64,000 bases of DNA from Mesorhizobium sp. RMAD-H1 (GCF_014191375.1 NZ_JACHWN010000001.1:310001-374000); one strand, 5' to 3'; shown: positions 36,723 through 44,825, counted from the first letter of the stretch. Translations and numbers: made by a program. The notes: generated by a model not told the origin, from the letters alone.

Positions 36723-37931
36723 ATGCTGACCGATACCAAGCTGCGAAACCTCAAGCCAAAGGACAAGCTGTACAAGGTGAATGACCGTGACGGCCTCTAC
36801 GTGGCCGTCACACCTGCCGGGTCAATCTCGTTCCGCTACAACTACGCGATCCACGGCAGGCAGGAGACCATCACCTTCGGCCGGTATGGCGTCGGCGGCA
36901 TCACCCTTGCGGAAGCCCGCGAACGGCTGAGCGAGGCCAAGAAGATGATCGCGGCCGGGAAGTCACCCGCGAAGGAGAAGGCGCGGGACAAGGCCCGCAT
37001 CAAGGATGCAGAGACGTTCGGAGCTTGGGCGGAAAAATGGCTGCGCGGCTACCAGATGGCCGATTCCACCCGTGACATGCGCCGTTCTGTGTTCGAGCGC
37101 GAATTGAAGCCGAAATTCGGCAACCAGAAACTGGTCGAGATCACACATGAGGATTTGCGGGCGTTGACTGACGCCATCGTGGAACGGGGCGCACCAGCAA
37201 CGGCGGTCCATGCCCGCGAGGTGGTGTTGCAGGTCTATCGTTGGGCCATCGAGCGCGGCCAGAAAGTCGAGAATCCGGCCGAGTTGGTACGCCCCACGAC
37301 CATCGCCAAGTTCGAGCCGCGCGACCGTGCGCTGACGCCCGACGAAATCGCCTTGATGTACCAGTACATCGAGCGCATTGGCACAACGCCCTCTATCCGG
37401 GCGGCGGCCAAGCTGCTGTTGCTCACGATGGTGCGTAAGAGCGAACTGACCAAGGCGACGTGGAGCGAGATCAATTTCAGCGAGGCGCTTTGGACCATTC
37501 CGAAGGAACGGATGAAGCGGCGCAATCCGCATCTGGTCTTCCTGTCGAGGCAGGCGCTCGACATTTTCATTGCCCTGAAAACCTTCGCAGGCGGATCGGA
37601 CTATGTGCTGCCGTCGCGGTATGACTCGGACCTGCCCATGAGCAGCGCCACGCTCAACCAAGTGCTGACGTTGACGTATCGGCTGGCCCAGAAGGAGGGT
37701 AAGCCCCTCGCCAAGTTCGGGCCGCACGACTTGCGGCGAACCGCTAGCACGCTGCTGCACGAAGCCGGCTATAACACCGATTGGATTGAGAAGTGCCTTG
37801 CGCATGAGCAGCGGGGCGTGAGAGCCGTCTACAACAAGGCTGAATACCGGGAGCAGCGCGCGGCGATGCTGCAAGACTGGGCCGACATGATCGACGAATG
37901 GACGCTCAAGCGGTCCCGGCCAAGCGGTTGA
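36723..37931 (+). CDS. int: Tyrosine integrase of the guaA island
   Basis: The 402-residue recombinase has an amino-terminal arm-binding domain of DUF4102 type (KVNDRDGLYVAVTPAGSISF), a SAM-like core-binding domain at about 100-190 and the catalytic domain with Arg in TMVRKSELTKATW, HDLRR, His in LAHE and the nucleophile Tyr in RAVYNKAEY. This is the P4-like integrase family used by islands that insert in tRNA and guaA 3' ends. The gene is next to attL, as is usual. A good terminator follows at 37987. Confidence 0.95.
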   Translation: MLTDTKLRNLKPKDKLYKVNDRDGLYVAVTPAGSISFRYNYAIHGRQETITFGRYGVGGITLAEARERLSEAKKMIAAGKSPAKEKARDKARIKDAETFGAWAEKWLRGYQMADSTRDMRRSVFERELKPKFGNQKLVEITHEDLRALTDAIVERGAPATAVHAREVVLQVYRWAIERGQKVENPAELVRPTTIAKFEPRDRALTPDEIALMYQYIERIGTTPSIRAAAKLLLLTMVRKSELTKATWSEINFSEALWTIPKERMKRRNPHLVFLSRQALDIFIALKTFAGGSDYVLPSRYDSDLPMSSATLNQVLTLTYRLAQKEGKPLAKFGPHDLRRTASTLLHEAGYNTDWIEKCLAHEQRGVRAVYNKAEYREQRAAMLQDWADMIDEWTLKRSRPSG

Positions 37932-37986
37932 TTCCGAGCTTCGTGGCGCGGGAAGCGCGTCGGAATTGCCCCACCGCGTCGCCAAT

Positions 37987-38010
37987 AGCCCACTTCGGTG
38001 GGCTTTTTTT
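37987..38010 (+). terminator. Rho-independent terminator after int
   Basis: AGCCCAC-TTCG-GTGGGCT followed by TTTTTT; a UUCG-capped 7-bp stem 56 bp after the int stop. Confidence 0.93.
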
Positions 38011-38208
38011 GGCCGTAAAACATATTCAAAGCGGACAAGCGAAATCGGCGAAATCTGGCATATAGAACATCAATGAATACAACAGATTAGGCCATTTCCG
38101 AATTTGATTTCCGGACAGAAAACGGACACAAGTACTTGATTTTATTGAGAAAAATGCGTTGATAGGCTGGCAAATCCGGGCATTTTGGAGCAATAATTAA
38201 ACCTCGGA

Positions 38209-38466
38209 ATGTTCAGGAACGAGGTATTCGCTTTGGACAAGGAATCGAGAGAAAGGGGAAGAATCCTCATCAACCGTAGGAAGCTCCATGCGATGATTCC
38301 GCTATGCGAGCGCACCATCTTCAACATGGAGCAACGGGGAGAATTTCCCCGCCGCATCGCGCTCACCACCCGAAACGTCGCGTGGGATTTGGCCGAGATT
38401 GAGGAATGGATTGAGGCCCGAAAAGCATCCGGCATCCAAGCCCCGCGCCCCGGAATGGGGGCCTAA
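38209..38466 (+). CDS. AlpA-family regulator/excisionase
   Basis: The 85-residue protein has an AlpA-type MerR-like helix-turn-helix: LINRRKLHAMIPLCERTIFNMEQRGEFPRRIALTTRNVAWDLAEIEEWIEAR. Such proteins activate the integrase or act as excisionase in P4-like islands. The ATG lies in an AT-rich start region without a strong ribosome site; an internal start at Met29 is too late to keep the fold. It is followed 3 bp later by repA, so they probably share a transcript. The ATACCATG sites before int are candidate targets. Confidence 0.75.
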   Translation: MFRNEVFALDKESRERGRILINRRKLHAMIPLCERTIFNMEQRGEFPRRIALTTRNVAWDLAEIEEWIEARKASGIQAPRPGMGA

Positions 38467-38469
38467 GTC

Positions 38470-39336
38470 GTGGCGATTGACTTGCGGGCTGCGTTCGAGA
38501 ACGAACCGCCCACACTGGACTTCATATGGCCCGGCTTTCTCGTGGGAACGGTTGGGGCGCTGATTGCCCCCGGAGCCACAGGCAAGAGCTTTTGGGCGCT
38601 GGAAGCCGCAATGTCCATCGCGTGCAGCGTTGCCGGTGGTGACCTTGTCGGCCTCGCTCCCGCGCACACGGGGCGCGTGGTCTATCTGGCCGGCGAAGAT
38701 CCCGAGCCCGCCCTTATTCGGCGCGTTCACGCCATGGGTCAGCATCTCGACCAGGCGGCCCGCGAAGCCATCGCGGAAAACCTGACCCTTGAGCCCATCA
38801 TGGGCCAAGGCAAGAACGTGATGGACGACAGGCAATTGCGACGCTTGATCGGCGACTACGCCGGGGCGCGGCTAATCGTGTTGGACACCTTGAGCCGCAT
38901 TCACAACTGTGATGAGAACAGCAACGGCGACATGGCGCGCCTGATCGGCCAGTTGGAAAAGATCGCCGTTGGCACCGGCGCAGCCATTCTTTTTTTACAC
39001 CACGTCAGCAAGGGCAGCGCCCGAGATTGCCAGACAGACCAGCAGCAGGCAGCGCGAGGCGCGTCCGCTCTGATCGACAATGCCCGCTGGTGCGGTTTCG
39101 TCGCCAAGATGACGGAGGACGAGGCCCAACGCTTCAGTGATCGGAGCTATGACGGGGAACCCATCGGCAACGACCGGCGCGGCTACTTCGTGCGCTTCGG
39201 CGTCTCTAAGCAGAACTACGACACCACGCCACTTGATCGCTGGTATTTGCGGCACGCGGGCGGTGTGTTGCTGCCGGTGGAATTGCTGAACGTCAAACAA
39301 GACGGCGGTAAAGGGCGCTGCCGTGGGCAAGCATGA
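38470..39336 (+). CDS. repA: IncQ-type RepA replicative helicase
   Basis: The 288-residue protein starts with GTG behind GGGGG. It follows RSF1010 RepA closely in length and motif order: LDFIWPGFLVGTVGALIAPGATGKS with Walker A at about 34-40, VVYLAGEDPEPALIRRVHAMG, the Walker B strand LIVLDTLSRIH, FLHHVSKGSA, and DQQQAARGASALIDNARW. RSF1010 RepA is a hexameric 5'-3' helicase for plasmid replication. Here it sits in an integrated element and overlaps repC by 14 bases. repB (primase) is absent. Confidence 0.92.
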   Translation: MAIDLRAAFENEPPTLDFIWPGFLVGTVGALIAPGATGKSFWALEAAMSIACSVAGGDLVGLAPAHTGRVVYLAGEDPEPALIRRVHAMGQHLDQAAREAIAENLTLEPIMGQGKNVMDDRQLRRLIGDYAGARLIVLDTLSRIHNCDENSNGDMARLIGQLEKIAVGTGAAILFLHHVSKGSARDCQTDQQQAARGASALIDNARWCGFVAKMTEDEAQRFSDRSYDGEPIGNDRRGYFVRFGVSKQNYDTTPLDRWYLRHAGGVLLPVELLNVKQDGGKGRCRGQA

Positions 39337-40219
39337 TCTGACCCACGCTCGGCATGATCCGGCGCATTGCTTAGCGCCCGGCCTGTTCCGCAGCCTGAAA
39401 CGAGGCGAGCGCAAGCGCGGCAAACTGGATGTCGTGTATGACTACGGCGACGGCAAGCGTATCGAGTTCAGCGGCCCGGAGCCGCTTGGCGTGGATGATC
39501 TGCGCATCCTGCAAGGGCTGGTGGCAATGGGGGGGCCTTCTGGCCTCGTGCTGTCGCCTGAGCCCCAAACGGAAGCCGGTCGGCAACTCCGGCTGTTCCT
39601 TGAACCCAAGTGGGAAGCTGTCCAACAGGACGCAATGGTGGTCAAGGGCAGCTACCGGGGGCTCGCCCGTGAAGTGGGCTATGCCAACGTTGACGACACC
39701 CGGCCAGTACGTGACTGCATTGAGAGGCTCTGGAAAGTCTCGATCATTGCTCAAAACGGAAGGAAGCGGCAGGGCTTCCGCCTGCTGTCCGAATATGCAA
39801 GCGATGAGCAGGACGGCAAGCTGTACGTTGCATTGAACCCGCTGATTGCTCGCGCCATCATGGGAGGGCAGCACATCCGCATAGATATGGGCGAAGTGAG
39901 GAGGCTACAGACCGACCCCGCCCGCCTGATTCATCAACGACTATGCGGCTGGATCGACCTCGGCAAGTCGAGGCGGGTCGATTTAGACACAATTTGCGGC
40001 TATGTCTGGCCAGATCAAACGACGAACCTCAACACCGTCAAAAAGCGTCGCCAGACAGCGCGCAAGGCTCTGACCGAACTTGCCGCCGTGGGTTGGAAGC
40101 TGAGCGAGTACGCCAAGGGCAAATGGGAAATCGGACGACCCAACGCCCCCGATAATGGCACCCACCCCACGTTAACGGCACCCAACCCCCATGTTTTCAG
40201 TACCCAACACCCACGTTAA
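39323..40219 (+). CDS. repC: IncQ-type RepC initiator protein
   Basis: The 298-residue product is strongly like RSF1010 RepC: ARHDPAHCLAPGLFRSLKRG, then DVVYDYGDGKRIEFSGPEPLG, AMVVKGSYRGLAREVG, LYVALNPLIARAIMGG and a winged-helix part ending RKALTELAAVGWKLSEYAKGKWEI. RepC binds iterons at oriV and loads RepA. The GTG start overlaps repA, as in IncQ plasmids. The gene end runs into the iteron-like repeats at 40157, so the last 20 residues are encoded by origin DNA. Confidence 0.93.
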   Translation: MGKHDLTHARHDPAHCLAPGLFRSLKRGERKRGKLDVVYDYGDGKRIEFSGPEPLGVDDLRILQGLVAMGGPSGLVLSPEPQTEAGRQLRLFLEPKWEAVQQDAMVVKGSYRGLAREVGYANVDDTRPVRDCIERLWKVSIIAQNGRKRQGFRLLSEYASDEQDGKLYVALNPLIARAIMGGQHIRIDMGEVRRLQTDPARLIHQRLCGWIDLGKSRRVDLDTICGYVWPDQTTNLNTVKKRRQTARKALTELAAVGWKLSEYAKGKWEIGRPNAPDNGTHPTLTAPNPHVFSTQHPR

Positions 40220-40229
40220 CGGCACCCGG
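40157..40229. repeat. Iteron-like direct repeats, candidate oriV
   Basis: Three consecutive units begin at 40157, 40177 and 40199 (20, 22 and 22 bp), each of the form GGCACCCAACCCCCATGTTT or GTACCCAACACCCACGTTAA, followed by a fourth partial unit at 40221. Position directly after repC, length and direct orientation fit IncQ iterons bound by RepC. Confidence 0.7.
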
Positions 40230-40682
40230 CTATTTTCCGGAAACCCAGCAACGGCGCGGGTTTGCGGGCTGTTCGCAAATTCCATCCATGATTATCTAAG
40301 ATAATCCACTAGGCGCGGCCCCTGCGGCGGCGTTCGCCGCAGGGGCACTTGCCGCTTTCGGTTCCTCCGTATCGAGTGTCCGCTTTCTGTCCGGTCTTCT
40401 ATTCTGTCCGGAAACTCATCGCAGAGCCGAGGAAACGGACACATAGCAGGTGTCCGCCAAACGGTCGTTTGGCGGACAGACTGAAAAAGGCACCAAAAGG
40501 AAGGGGGATGGGGGAGGTTTCCCACGTGTAATCGCTAACGCCCAGGGCCGCACTGGCAAGCCGTGGAGCGTTTTTTTCGTGGAGGGGCGGGGAAGGGTCG
40601 GCCAGAGCCTCAAAATCGCTCTGTGGCCCGGAAATCGCGTCTGGGTGGGTGGCCCCGCGATCCGAACGCGGGGCCGAAACGG
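40220..40682. other. Origin-like intergenic region with two strong hairpins
   Basis: No gene. CCCCTGCGGCG and its exact complement (40319-40329 and 40335-40345) form an 11-bp hairpin, and TGTCCGCCAAAC with GTTTGGCGGACA (40451-40478) a 12-bp hairpin. IncQ origins need two single-strand initiation hairpins for priming, and these could serve, but sequence identity to known ssi sites was not checked. A 19-bp element at 40376-40394 is repeated inverted at 38111-38129. Confidence 0.5.
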
Positions 40683-41000
40683 TTACCTGTAGAGGTCGTG
40701 GCGGGCGGAATCGGTTTCCCGCTGCACCCGGACAATCATCATATCGATGGTTTCGCGCTGCTGCCTCGATCCGTAAAGCGGCAAGCTGTGGATGGCCCGC
40801 AGCGCATGCAGGGATTGCAGCGCGCCTAGCCTCGACATGCGGCCATGCCAGCCAGAAAGGGCATCAAGGGTCGCGCCGTATCCTCGAGCGCGAAGGCGCG
40901 GCTGTATCCAGCGGCCGATTCCATACAACGCCAGCACAACGGCGGTGCTTGCCACAGCGAAGATCAACATGGTTTGCAGATAGTCGGCGAGAAGACTCAT
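40683..41000 (-). CDS. Small membrane-anchored protein of the trb operon
   Basis: The 105-residue product has one hydrophobic helix near the start (TMLIFAVASTAVVLALYGIG) and a basic cytosolic part (RWIQPRLRARGYG, then charged helices). It starts 3 bp after the trbL stop and is therefore the last gene of trbJ-trbK-trbL-orf. No known Trb protein matches by eye. A role with the mating channel or exclusion is inferred only from position. Confidence 0.65.
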   Translation of the reverse strand: MSLLADYLQTMLIFAVASTAVVLALYGIGRWIQPRLRARGYGATLDALSGWHGRMSRLGALQSLHALRAIHSLPLYGSRQQRETIDMMIVRVQRETDSARHDLYR

Positions 41001-41003
41001 GGT

Positions 41004-42470
41004 TCACTCCTTGGGCGGCTCGGCCGCCGATGATTGAGAAGATGGGGCGGGTTCTGCTGGCCGGATCAGGTTTTCGTCACGAAAGTTGACCGGAGGCCGA
41101 GTGTCGTCGCCCTCGCTGCCTCCGCTTGGCATTTGCGGAGGTCCGCCGGCAGGTAGAGCCGCCGCGCCCTCCATGCCGGGCACGGAAAGGGCTGCCAGTT
41201 TGCCGACCATGCTGGCGGCCACGGCTGTGCCAGACGCAACGCTAGAAATCGCTTTCGCGCCACGGCTGGCACCTGCCAACGCTGATCCGCTGGCAGGTGC
41301 AGTGGCAGTTCTATTGGCAGATTGCGTGTTGCCGCCGGTTCGAGGGGATAGCGTAGCCGCCCCGGTCTTTACGCCGTCCATGTCCATCCCGCCAGTTGCT
41401 GCTGTTGGCTGCGAACCTCCGGCTATGCTGTTGTTTATCAGGTTTGCTAGGCCCCCAGCAGCTTGGCCCGTGCTAGCCGCTTCCCCTGCCATTGCAGCGG
41501 CACCGCCAAGGCCGCTTGTTGCAGCAGCAGCGCCGACCCCAGCACCTACCCCCAATGCGGTGGCTGCCATGCCGCCGAGCGCGCCGCCGCCGCCAAATGA
41601 GACGCCCGAAATCAAACCTTGGATGAGGTCAGGAATCGTCTTTGCGAGATAGGCGCAGGTGAAGCCTAGGCCCACCATCGTCCACATGGAAGCGTTGTCA
41701 GTATGGTTGTAAGCCGCCTGCCAATCATGTGCGGATTGAGCGATAAGGCCCACCAGCAATGTCAGTACAAAGAGCTTGGCACCGACCGCAACTGCATATT
41801 TGAGCATCGCTAGGGCGTACTCACGGGTCCATTGCGACCCGCCGAAGCCCAAGAGGAGTACGGAGGCATTGATGACGATGTAGGACTCAACAAGCGTCAC
41901 CGCCATGAACGCCGCGATAAAGGCGAAGCTAAGCAGGACGCACGCACTTGCTATCGTGATGGAAAATGCCGCGAGCGGATTGATGGTACGCACGTTGCCA
42001 ATGGTGTTGGCGAACTCGACCGCCAAGGCAAAAATATCACTGGGCTGCATGGCAGACGGTTGCCCGATAGCAGCTCCACCAGCATCCCGGAAGGATTGAA
42101 TTACGGCGCTCGCCCAATAGGTGGAGTGTGCCAATATCTCGTAGAAAAAACCGATGACAAGCACGTATTTAATAAGTTCGTGGGCAATCTCTCCTAGCTC
42201 AGCTTGTCGCAGAACCATAGGAAAGAATGTCATCACCAGTTGGATGACCGCTAGTGTCCAGAACAGGTGTAGAGCGTAGCCTTGTAGTCTGCCGTTCCAC
42301 TGTTCGGAGTTCTGCTGAATTAGGCTTAGAAGACCGTCGAACTTCGCATCAGGTTGCGTTACGGCTTGCGCTGACGCTTCAGAGGCGACGAGGGCTAGGC
42401 CAACGGCCGCGAGAACAAACAAAAAATGCCGCGCCTTGATGCCTGTTAGGGAATTCAGGATCGCTGTCAT
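41004..42470 (-). CDS. trbL: TrbL/VirB6-like inner-membrane channel protein
   Basis: The 488-residue protein has a signal-like start (ARHFLFVLAAVGLALVASEASAQA), six or more hydrophobic helices between about residues 65 and 275, and a Gly/Ala/Ser-rich low-complexity tail. This matches TrbL, the VirB6-class polytopic component of P-type conjugation systems. It follows trbJ and trbK in the usual order. The rest of the trb system (trbB-I, traG) is absent, so it cannot build a channel on its own. Confidence 0.85.
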   Translation of the reverse strand: MTAILNSLTGIKARHFLFVLAAVGLALVASEASAQAVTQPDAKFDGLLSLIQQNSEQWNGRLQGYALHLFWTLAVIQLVMTFFPMVLRQAELGEIAHELIKYVLVIGFFYEILAHSTYWASAVIQSFRDAGGAAIGQPSAMQPSDIFALAVEFANTIGNVRTINPLAAFSITIASACVLLSFAFIAAFMAVTLVESYIVINASVLLLGFGGSQWTREYALAMLKYAVAVGAKLFVLTLLVGLIAQSAHDWQAAYNHTDNASMWTMVGLGFTCAYLAKTIPDLIQGLISGVSFGGGGALGGMAATALGVGAGVGAAAATSGLGGAAAMAGEAASTGQAAGGLANLINNSIAGGSQPTAATGGMDMDGVKTGAATLSPRTGGNTQSANRTATAPASGSALAGASRGAKAISSVASGTAVAASMVGKLAALSVPGMEGAAALPAGGPPQMPSGGSEGDDTRPPVNFRDENLIRPAEPAPSSQSSAAEPPKE

Positions 42471-42484
42471 GATTGCGGCTCTCG

Positions 42485-42661
42485 CTAAAAGCTCTGTGAT
42501 CCTTTGCGCTCGACTTTCCCGTTAAAGAACTGGTCATCAGTGGAGGAAGTCGGCGTGCAGGATGGTTCGGATTTATGGAGCACCGCAAAGGTGGTGCCGG
42601 AGCCAATGACAAACGATCCTGCACACAGCAGGGCAACAACTACCTTGGATATCGTAACCAT
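42485..42661 (-). CDS. trbK: TrbK-like entry-exclusion protein, 58 residues
   Basis: This short frame lies between trbJ and trbL, exactly where trbK sits in RP4-type clusters. The product starts MVTISKVVVALLCAGSFVIG, a signal/anchor with LLCAG resembling a weak lipobox, and has a short polar exported tail with Cys35. TrbK lipoproteins block entry of related plasmids. The small size, place and signal support the call; sequence identity is low in this family anyway. Confidence 0.65.
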   Translation of the reverse strand: MVTISKVVVALLCAGSFVIGSGTTFAVLHKSEPSCTPTSSTDDQFFNGKVERKGSQSF

Positions 42662-42675
42662 AAAAACCTCGGCAT

Positions 42676-43428
42676 TCAGAAAGATTTCGAACCGGCGCGA
42701 ACAACGCGCCCGCTTTGAAAGCTCTGCACGAAAGCGTCATCGACCGCTTGGCGCTCGATATTCTGCGCGTACCACATGCTTTGCGACTGCACGGAATCAT
42801 TGAGCAATTGCCGCAGCTTCTGCAATTGCTGCACCTGCTGCGCGGCAATCTCGTTGCCCGCCTGTATCGCCTGCATCCGGCCTTGCGCGTTCTGCGAGCG
42901 CGCGACCAGTTGGGCCATCATCGCGTCCTCGTCGGCGATGGCGCTCACGTTCATGCCCGCCGACTGCATCGCAACGCGCATGGCGTCGGAACCCTGTTCG
43001 TTCCACCGCTTATAGTTGTCCTGCATGTAGGTCGGGTTTTGACCGACCTGCGACAGATAGCGGTCGTAGTCGCCGAACTGGTTGCGGAACTGCTGATCGA
43101 AATTCGCCACGTTCCCGGCCAGCGCCTTGCTTTGCTGGTAAAGCTGCTGGATACGCTGGAAATCCCCGGTGATCCGGTTGAACATACTCGACGGCAGGGA
43201 AAGCCCCTGCGTCACCATGTTCTGATACTGCTGGATTTGCGTCTGTAGCTGCTGGGCCGTGTTGATGGCCGTTTCGATTTCCTTGGCCACCTGCGTGGCC
43301 TGCGAAAACACGGTCGAACAATTGGTGCAATAGACCGTGAGCGCCTTAGCCGAGCTGGGGTGGAGCACCCCGCCCAAGGCCACCGTGATGCCAAGGGCGG
43401 CTAGCGCAAAACGGCAATTCTTGTTCAT
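42676..43428 (-). CDS. trbJ: TrbJ/VirB5-like conjugation protein
   Basis: The 250-residue protein has a signal peptide (FALAALGITVALGGVLHPSSAKA), the TrbJ-type opening VYCTNCSTVFSQATQVAKEIETAINTAQQLQTQIQQYQNM and long coiled-coil helices rich in Gln. This is the VirB5-class minor pilus protein of P-type systems. It begins the minus-strand operon trbJ-trbK-trbL-orf. Six 10-bp-phased sites (43518-43577) lie upstream of its start and are candidate operators. Confidence 0.9.
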   Translation of the reverse strand: MNKNCRFALAALGITVALGGVLHPSSAKALTVYCTNCSTVFSQATQVAKEIETAINTAQQLQTQIQQYQNMVTQGLSLPSSMFNRITGDFQRIQQLYQQSKALAGNVANFDQQFRNQFGDYDRYLSQVGQNPTYMQDNYKRWNEQGSDAMRVAMQSAGMNVSAIADEDAMMAQLVARSQNAQGRMQAIQAGNEIAAQQVQQLQKLRQLLNDSVQSQSMWYAQNIERQAVDDAFVQSFQSGRVVRAGSKSF

Positions 43429-43517
43429 GACAGAAGCCCTCCTTTTGCAGATTAGGTTCTGTCATTATTCTCCAATTCGGGCTGATAGGAAACAATCAAA
43501 GCATAGTTTCTAGTAAA

Positions 43518-43577
43518 TCGCATATATTCGCATATTCTCGCGCATGTTCGCGTTTAATCGCGTTTCATCGCATTAGA
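43518..43577. repeat. Array 1: six TCGC(A/G)T sites at exact 10-bp spacing
   Basis: TCGC recurs at 43518, 43528, 43538, 43548, 43558 and 43568, with six-base cores TCGCAT, TCGCAT, TCGCGC, TCGCGT, TCGCGT and TCGCAT. All are in the same orientation, one helical turn apart. The array lies upstream of trbJ (minus strand) and just past the end of the 43614 gene. Confidence 0.9.
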
Positions 43578-43613
43578 ACTCCAGCGCGATTTAGTTTTTG
43601 GTGCCCCATGCAG

Positions 43614-43832
43614 TTATGCCGTTGCCTCTTTGGTGTACCAGTAGCCATTCGGGGCTTGGTATCGGCTTCGCTCCTCATGCGGAATGCGCAGTAGATCGAA
43701 GCGCCAATCCTCTAGCTGGCCTGCCATTTCAGCCGCAAGACGCTGTGCAGCTTCGACTTGCGCGCGACCTAATTCGCTTTGAATCTCATCCAGCAGGGCG
43801 GCTAATGTGCTTACTCGGCGTATTGTCCTCAT
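43614..43832 (-). CDS. Small hypothetical protein of the TraC-like operon, 72 residues
   Basis: The 72-residue product (helical first half, then HEERSRYQAPNGYWYTKEATA) overlaps the upstream TraC-like gene by four bases (ATGA), so it is translationally coupled. No family is recognised. It is flanked by the two phased arrays, which makes it or its partner a candidate for binding them. Confidence 0.6.
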   Translation of the reverse strand: MRTIRRVSTLAALLDEIQSELGRAQVEAAQRLAAEMAGQLEDWRFDLLRIPHEERSRYQAPNGYWYTKEATA

Positions 43833-44044
43833 GACGTTCCTCCTTTCCGGTGTTTGGCGACGATGCTGTCGAATTCAGCCTTTATCTGGTCATCCGTAAG
43901 TCCCAGATTGGGCAACCCTGACTTTAATGCCAATCTGGCTATTCTGTCAGCGCTCTCCTTCTGCAATTTGACGAATTTTGTTTTCGCCGCTTCAAGCTCC
44001 TGCTCGGCTAGTGTTAGACGATCAACTAGGTTCTTTCGCGCCAT
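43829..44044 (-). CDS. TraC-like small conjugation/mobilisation protein
   Basis: The 71-residue product (MARKNLVDRLTLAEQELEAA, coiled coil, then ADRIARLALKSGLPNLGLTDDQIKAEFDSIVAKH) resembles the carboxy-terminal part of TraC-type accessory proteins of agrobacterial transfer regions, which share the A-E-R-I-x-R-I-A-L-x-x-G pattern. The start at 44044 is taken because upstream codons lack a ribosome site. It is divergent from the TraJ-like gene, with array 2 between. Confidence 0.6.
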   Translation of the reverse strand: MARKNLVDRLTLAEQELEAAKTKFVKLQKESADRIARLALKSGLPNLGLTDDQIKAEFDSIVAKHRKGGTS

Positions 44045-44456
44045 TGAGAATCCTCTGAATAAGATTGGCGATACGCCCATTTTGCCCCATTCATACCTAG
44101 GTAGAAAGCTGTTCCCTTGGGACTACCATGGGGGTGGAGTCGCACGATGCGACCGTATGCGAGCATATGCAATTACACGCGATTTGCTGCGAAGTTATGC
44201 GAAGAAATGCGAATATACGCGACTATATGCAATTAGCCGTTCTGACCGAGCGTTGGATTGGGATTGGCGCATATAGTCGCGTATGATTGCAGAGAAGAGG
44301 ACGGCAAGATATGTGTTGTGGGCCTACGCGGCAAGCCGCGCAGACCCCCAACACCTTCCCTTACTCGCCTGCGGCTCGACGGCATCTTGCTCTGCGAGGC
44401 TCACGGTCGCTGCCGCGACGAAGGGCAACACCAAACGAAAGGAGGGCGCGCCGCGC
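44045..44456. other. Intergenic control region between TraC- and TraJ-like genes; possible oriT
   Basis: The 412-bp gap holds array 2 and two further phased sites. In P-type systems the oriT lies next to traJ between divergent genes, so an oriT here is plausible, but I did not find a convincing IncP- or IncQ-type nick sequence. Confidence 0.45.
44147..44232. repeat. Array 2: nine ATGCGA sites at exact 10-bp spacing
   Basis: Cores start at 44147, 44157, 44167, 44177, 44187, 44197, 44207, 44217 and 44227: ATGCGA, ATGCGA, ATGCAA, ACGCGA, CTGCGA, ATGCGA, ATGCGA, ACGCGA, ATGCAA. ATGCGA is the complement of the TCGCAT core of array 1, so the two arrays face each other across the genes at 43614-44044. 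Two more TCGC-orientation units (GCGCAT, TCGCGT) follow at 44267 and 44277, again 10 bp apart. Confidence 0.9.
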
Positions 44457-44825
44457 ATGGCAGACGACGACACGAACGAGCAGGCCGACCGGCCCCGGCG
44501 GAAGGTTCCGCCGATCAAGGTATGGGTGACGGACGCCGAGAAAGCGGAGATCGCCGACCGGGCGGCGCAGGCCGGTCTATCGCTGTCCGCCTACATGCTG
44601 GCGGCGGGCCTCAATCACCCGATCCGATCCGTCTACGACCTAAAGGCCGTGGCGGACCTTGGGCGCGTCAACGGCGACCTCGGGCGCGTGGCCGGGCTGC
44701 TAAAGCTCTGGCTGGCCGAGAAGCGCGGGCAGGGCGCGCGGCCCATCGACGTTGAAAGGATAATGGGTGATTTCCGAAAGATGCAGACCGAGCTATCTGG
44801 CATCATGCGGGCAGCGTTGAAATAG
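44457..44825 (+). CDS. traJ: TraJ-like relaxosome protein (MobC/RHH type)
   Basis: The 122-residue product begins at ATG 44457 behind GGAGGG. It has a ribbon-helix-helix-like region (PPIKVWVTDAEKAEIADRAAQAGLSLSAYMLAAGLNHPI) followed by the helical segment VNGDLGRVAGLLKLWLAEKR, as in TraJ/MobC oriT-binding proteins of P-type systems. Such proteins recruit the relaxase. No relaxase gene is present in the island. It may bind array 2 or an oriT in its upstream region. Confidence 0.8.
   Translation: MADDDTNEQADRPRRKVPPIKVWVTDAEKAEIADRAAQAGLSLSAYMLAAGLNHPIRSVYDLKAVADLGRVNGDLGRVAGLLKLWLAEKRGQGARPIDVERIMGDFRKMQTELSGIMRAALK

Noticed and set aside
44045..44456. Specific oriT nick site upstream of the TraJ-like gene
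   Set aside because: I found no convincing match to IncP- or IncQ-type nick sequences, so only a general possibility is recorded.
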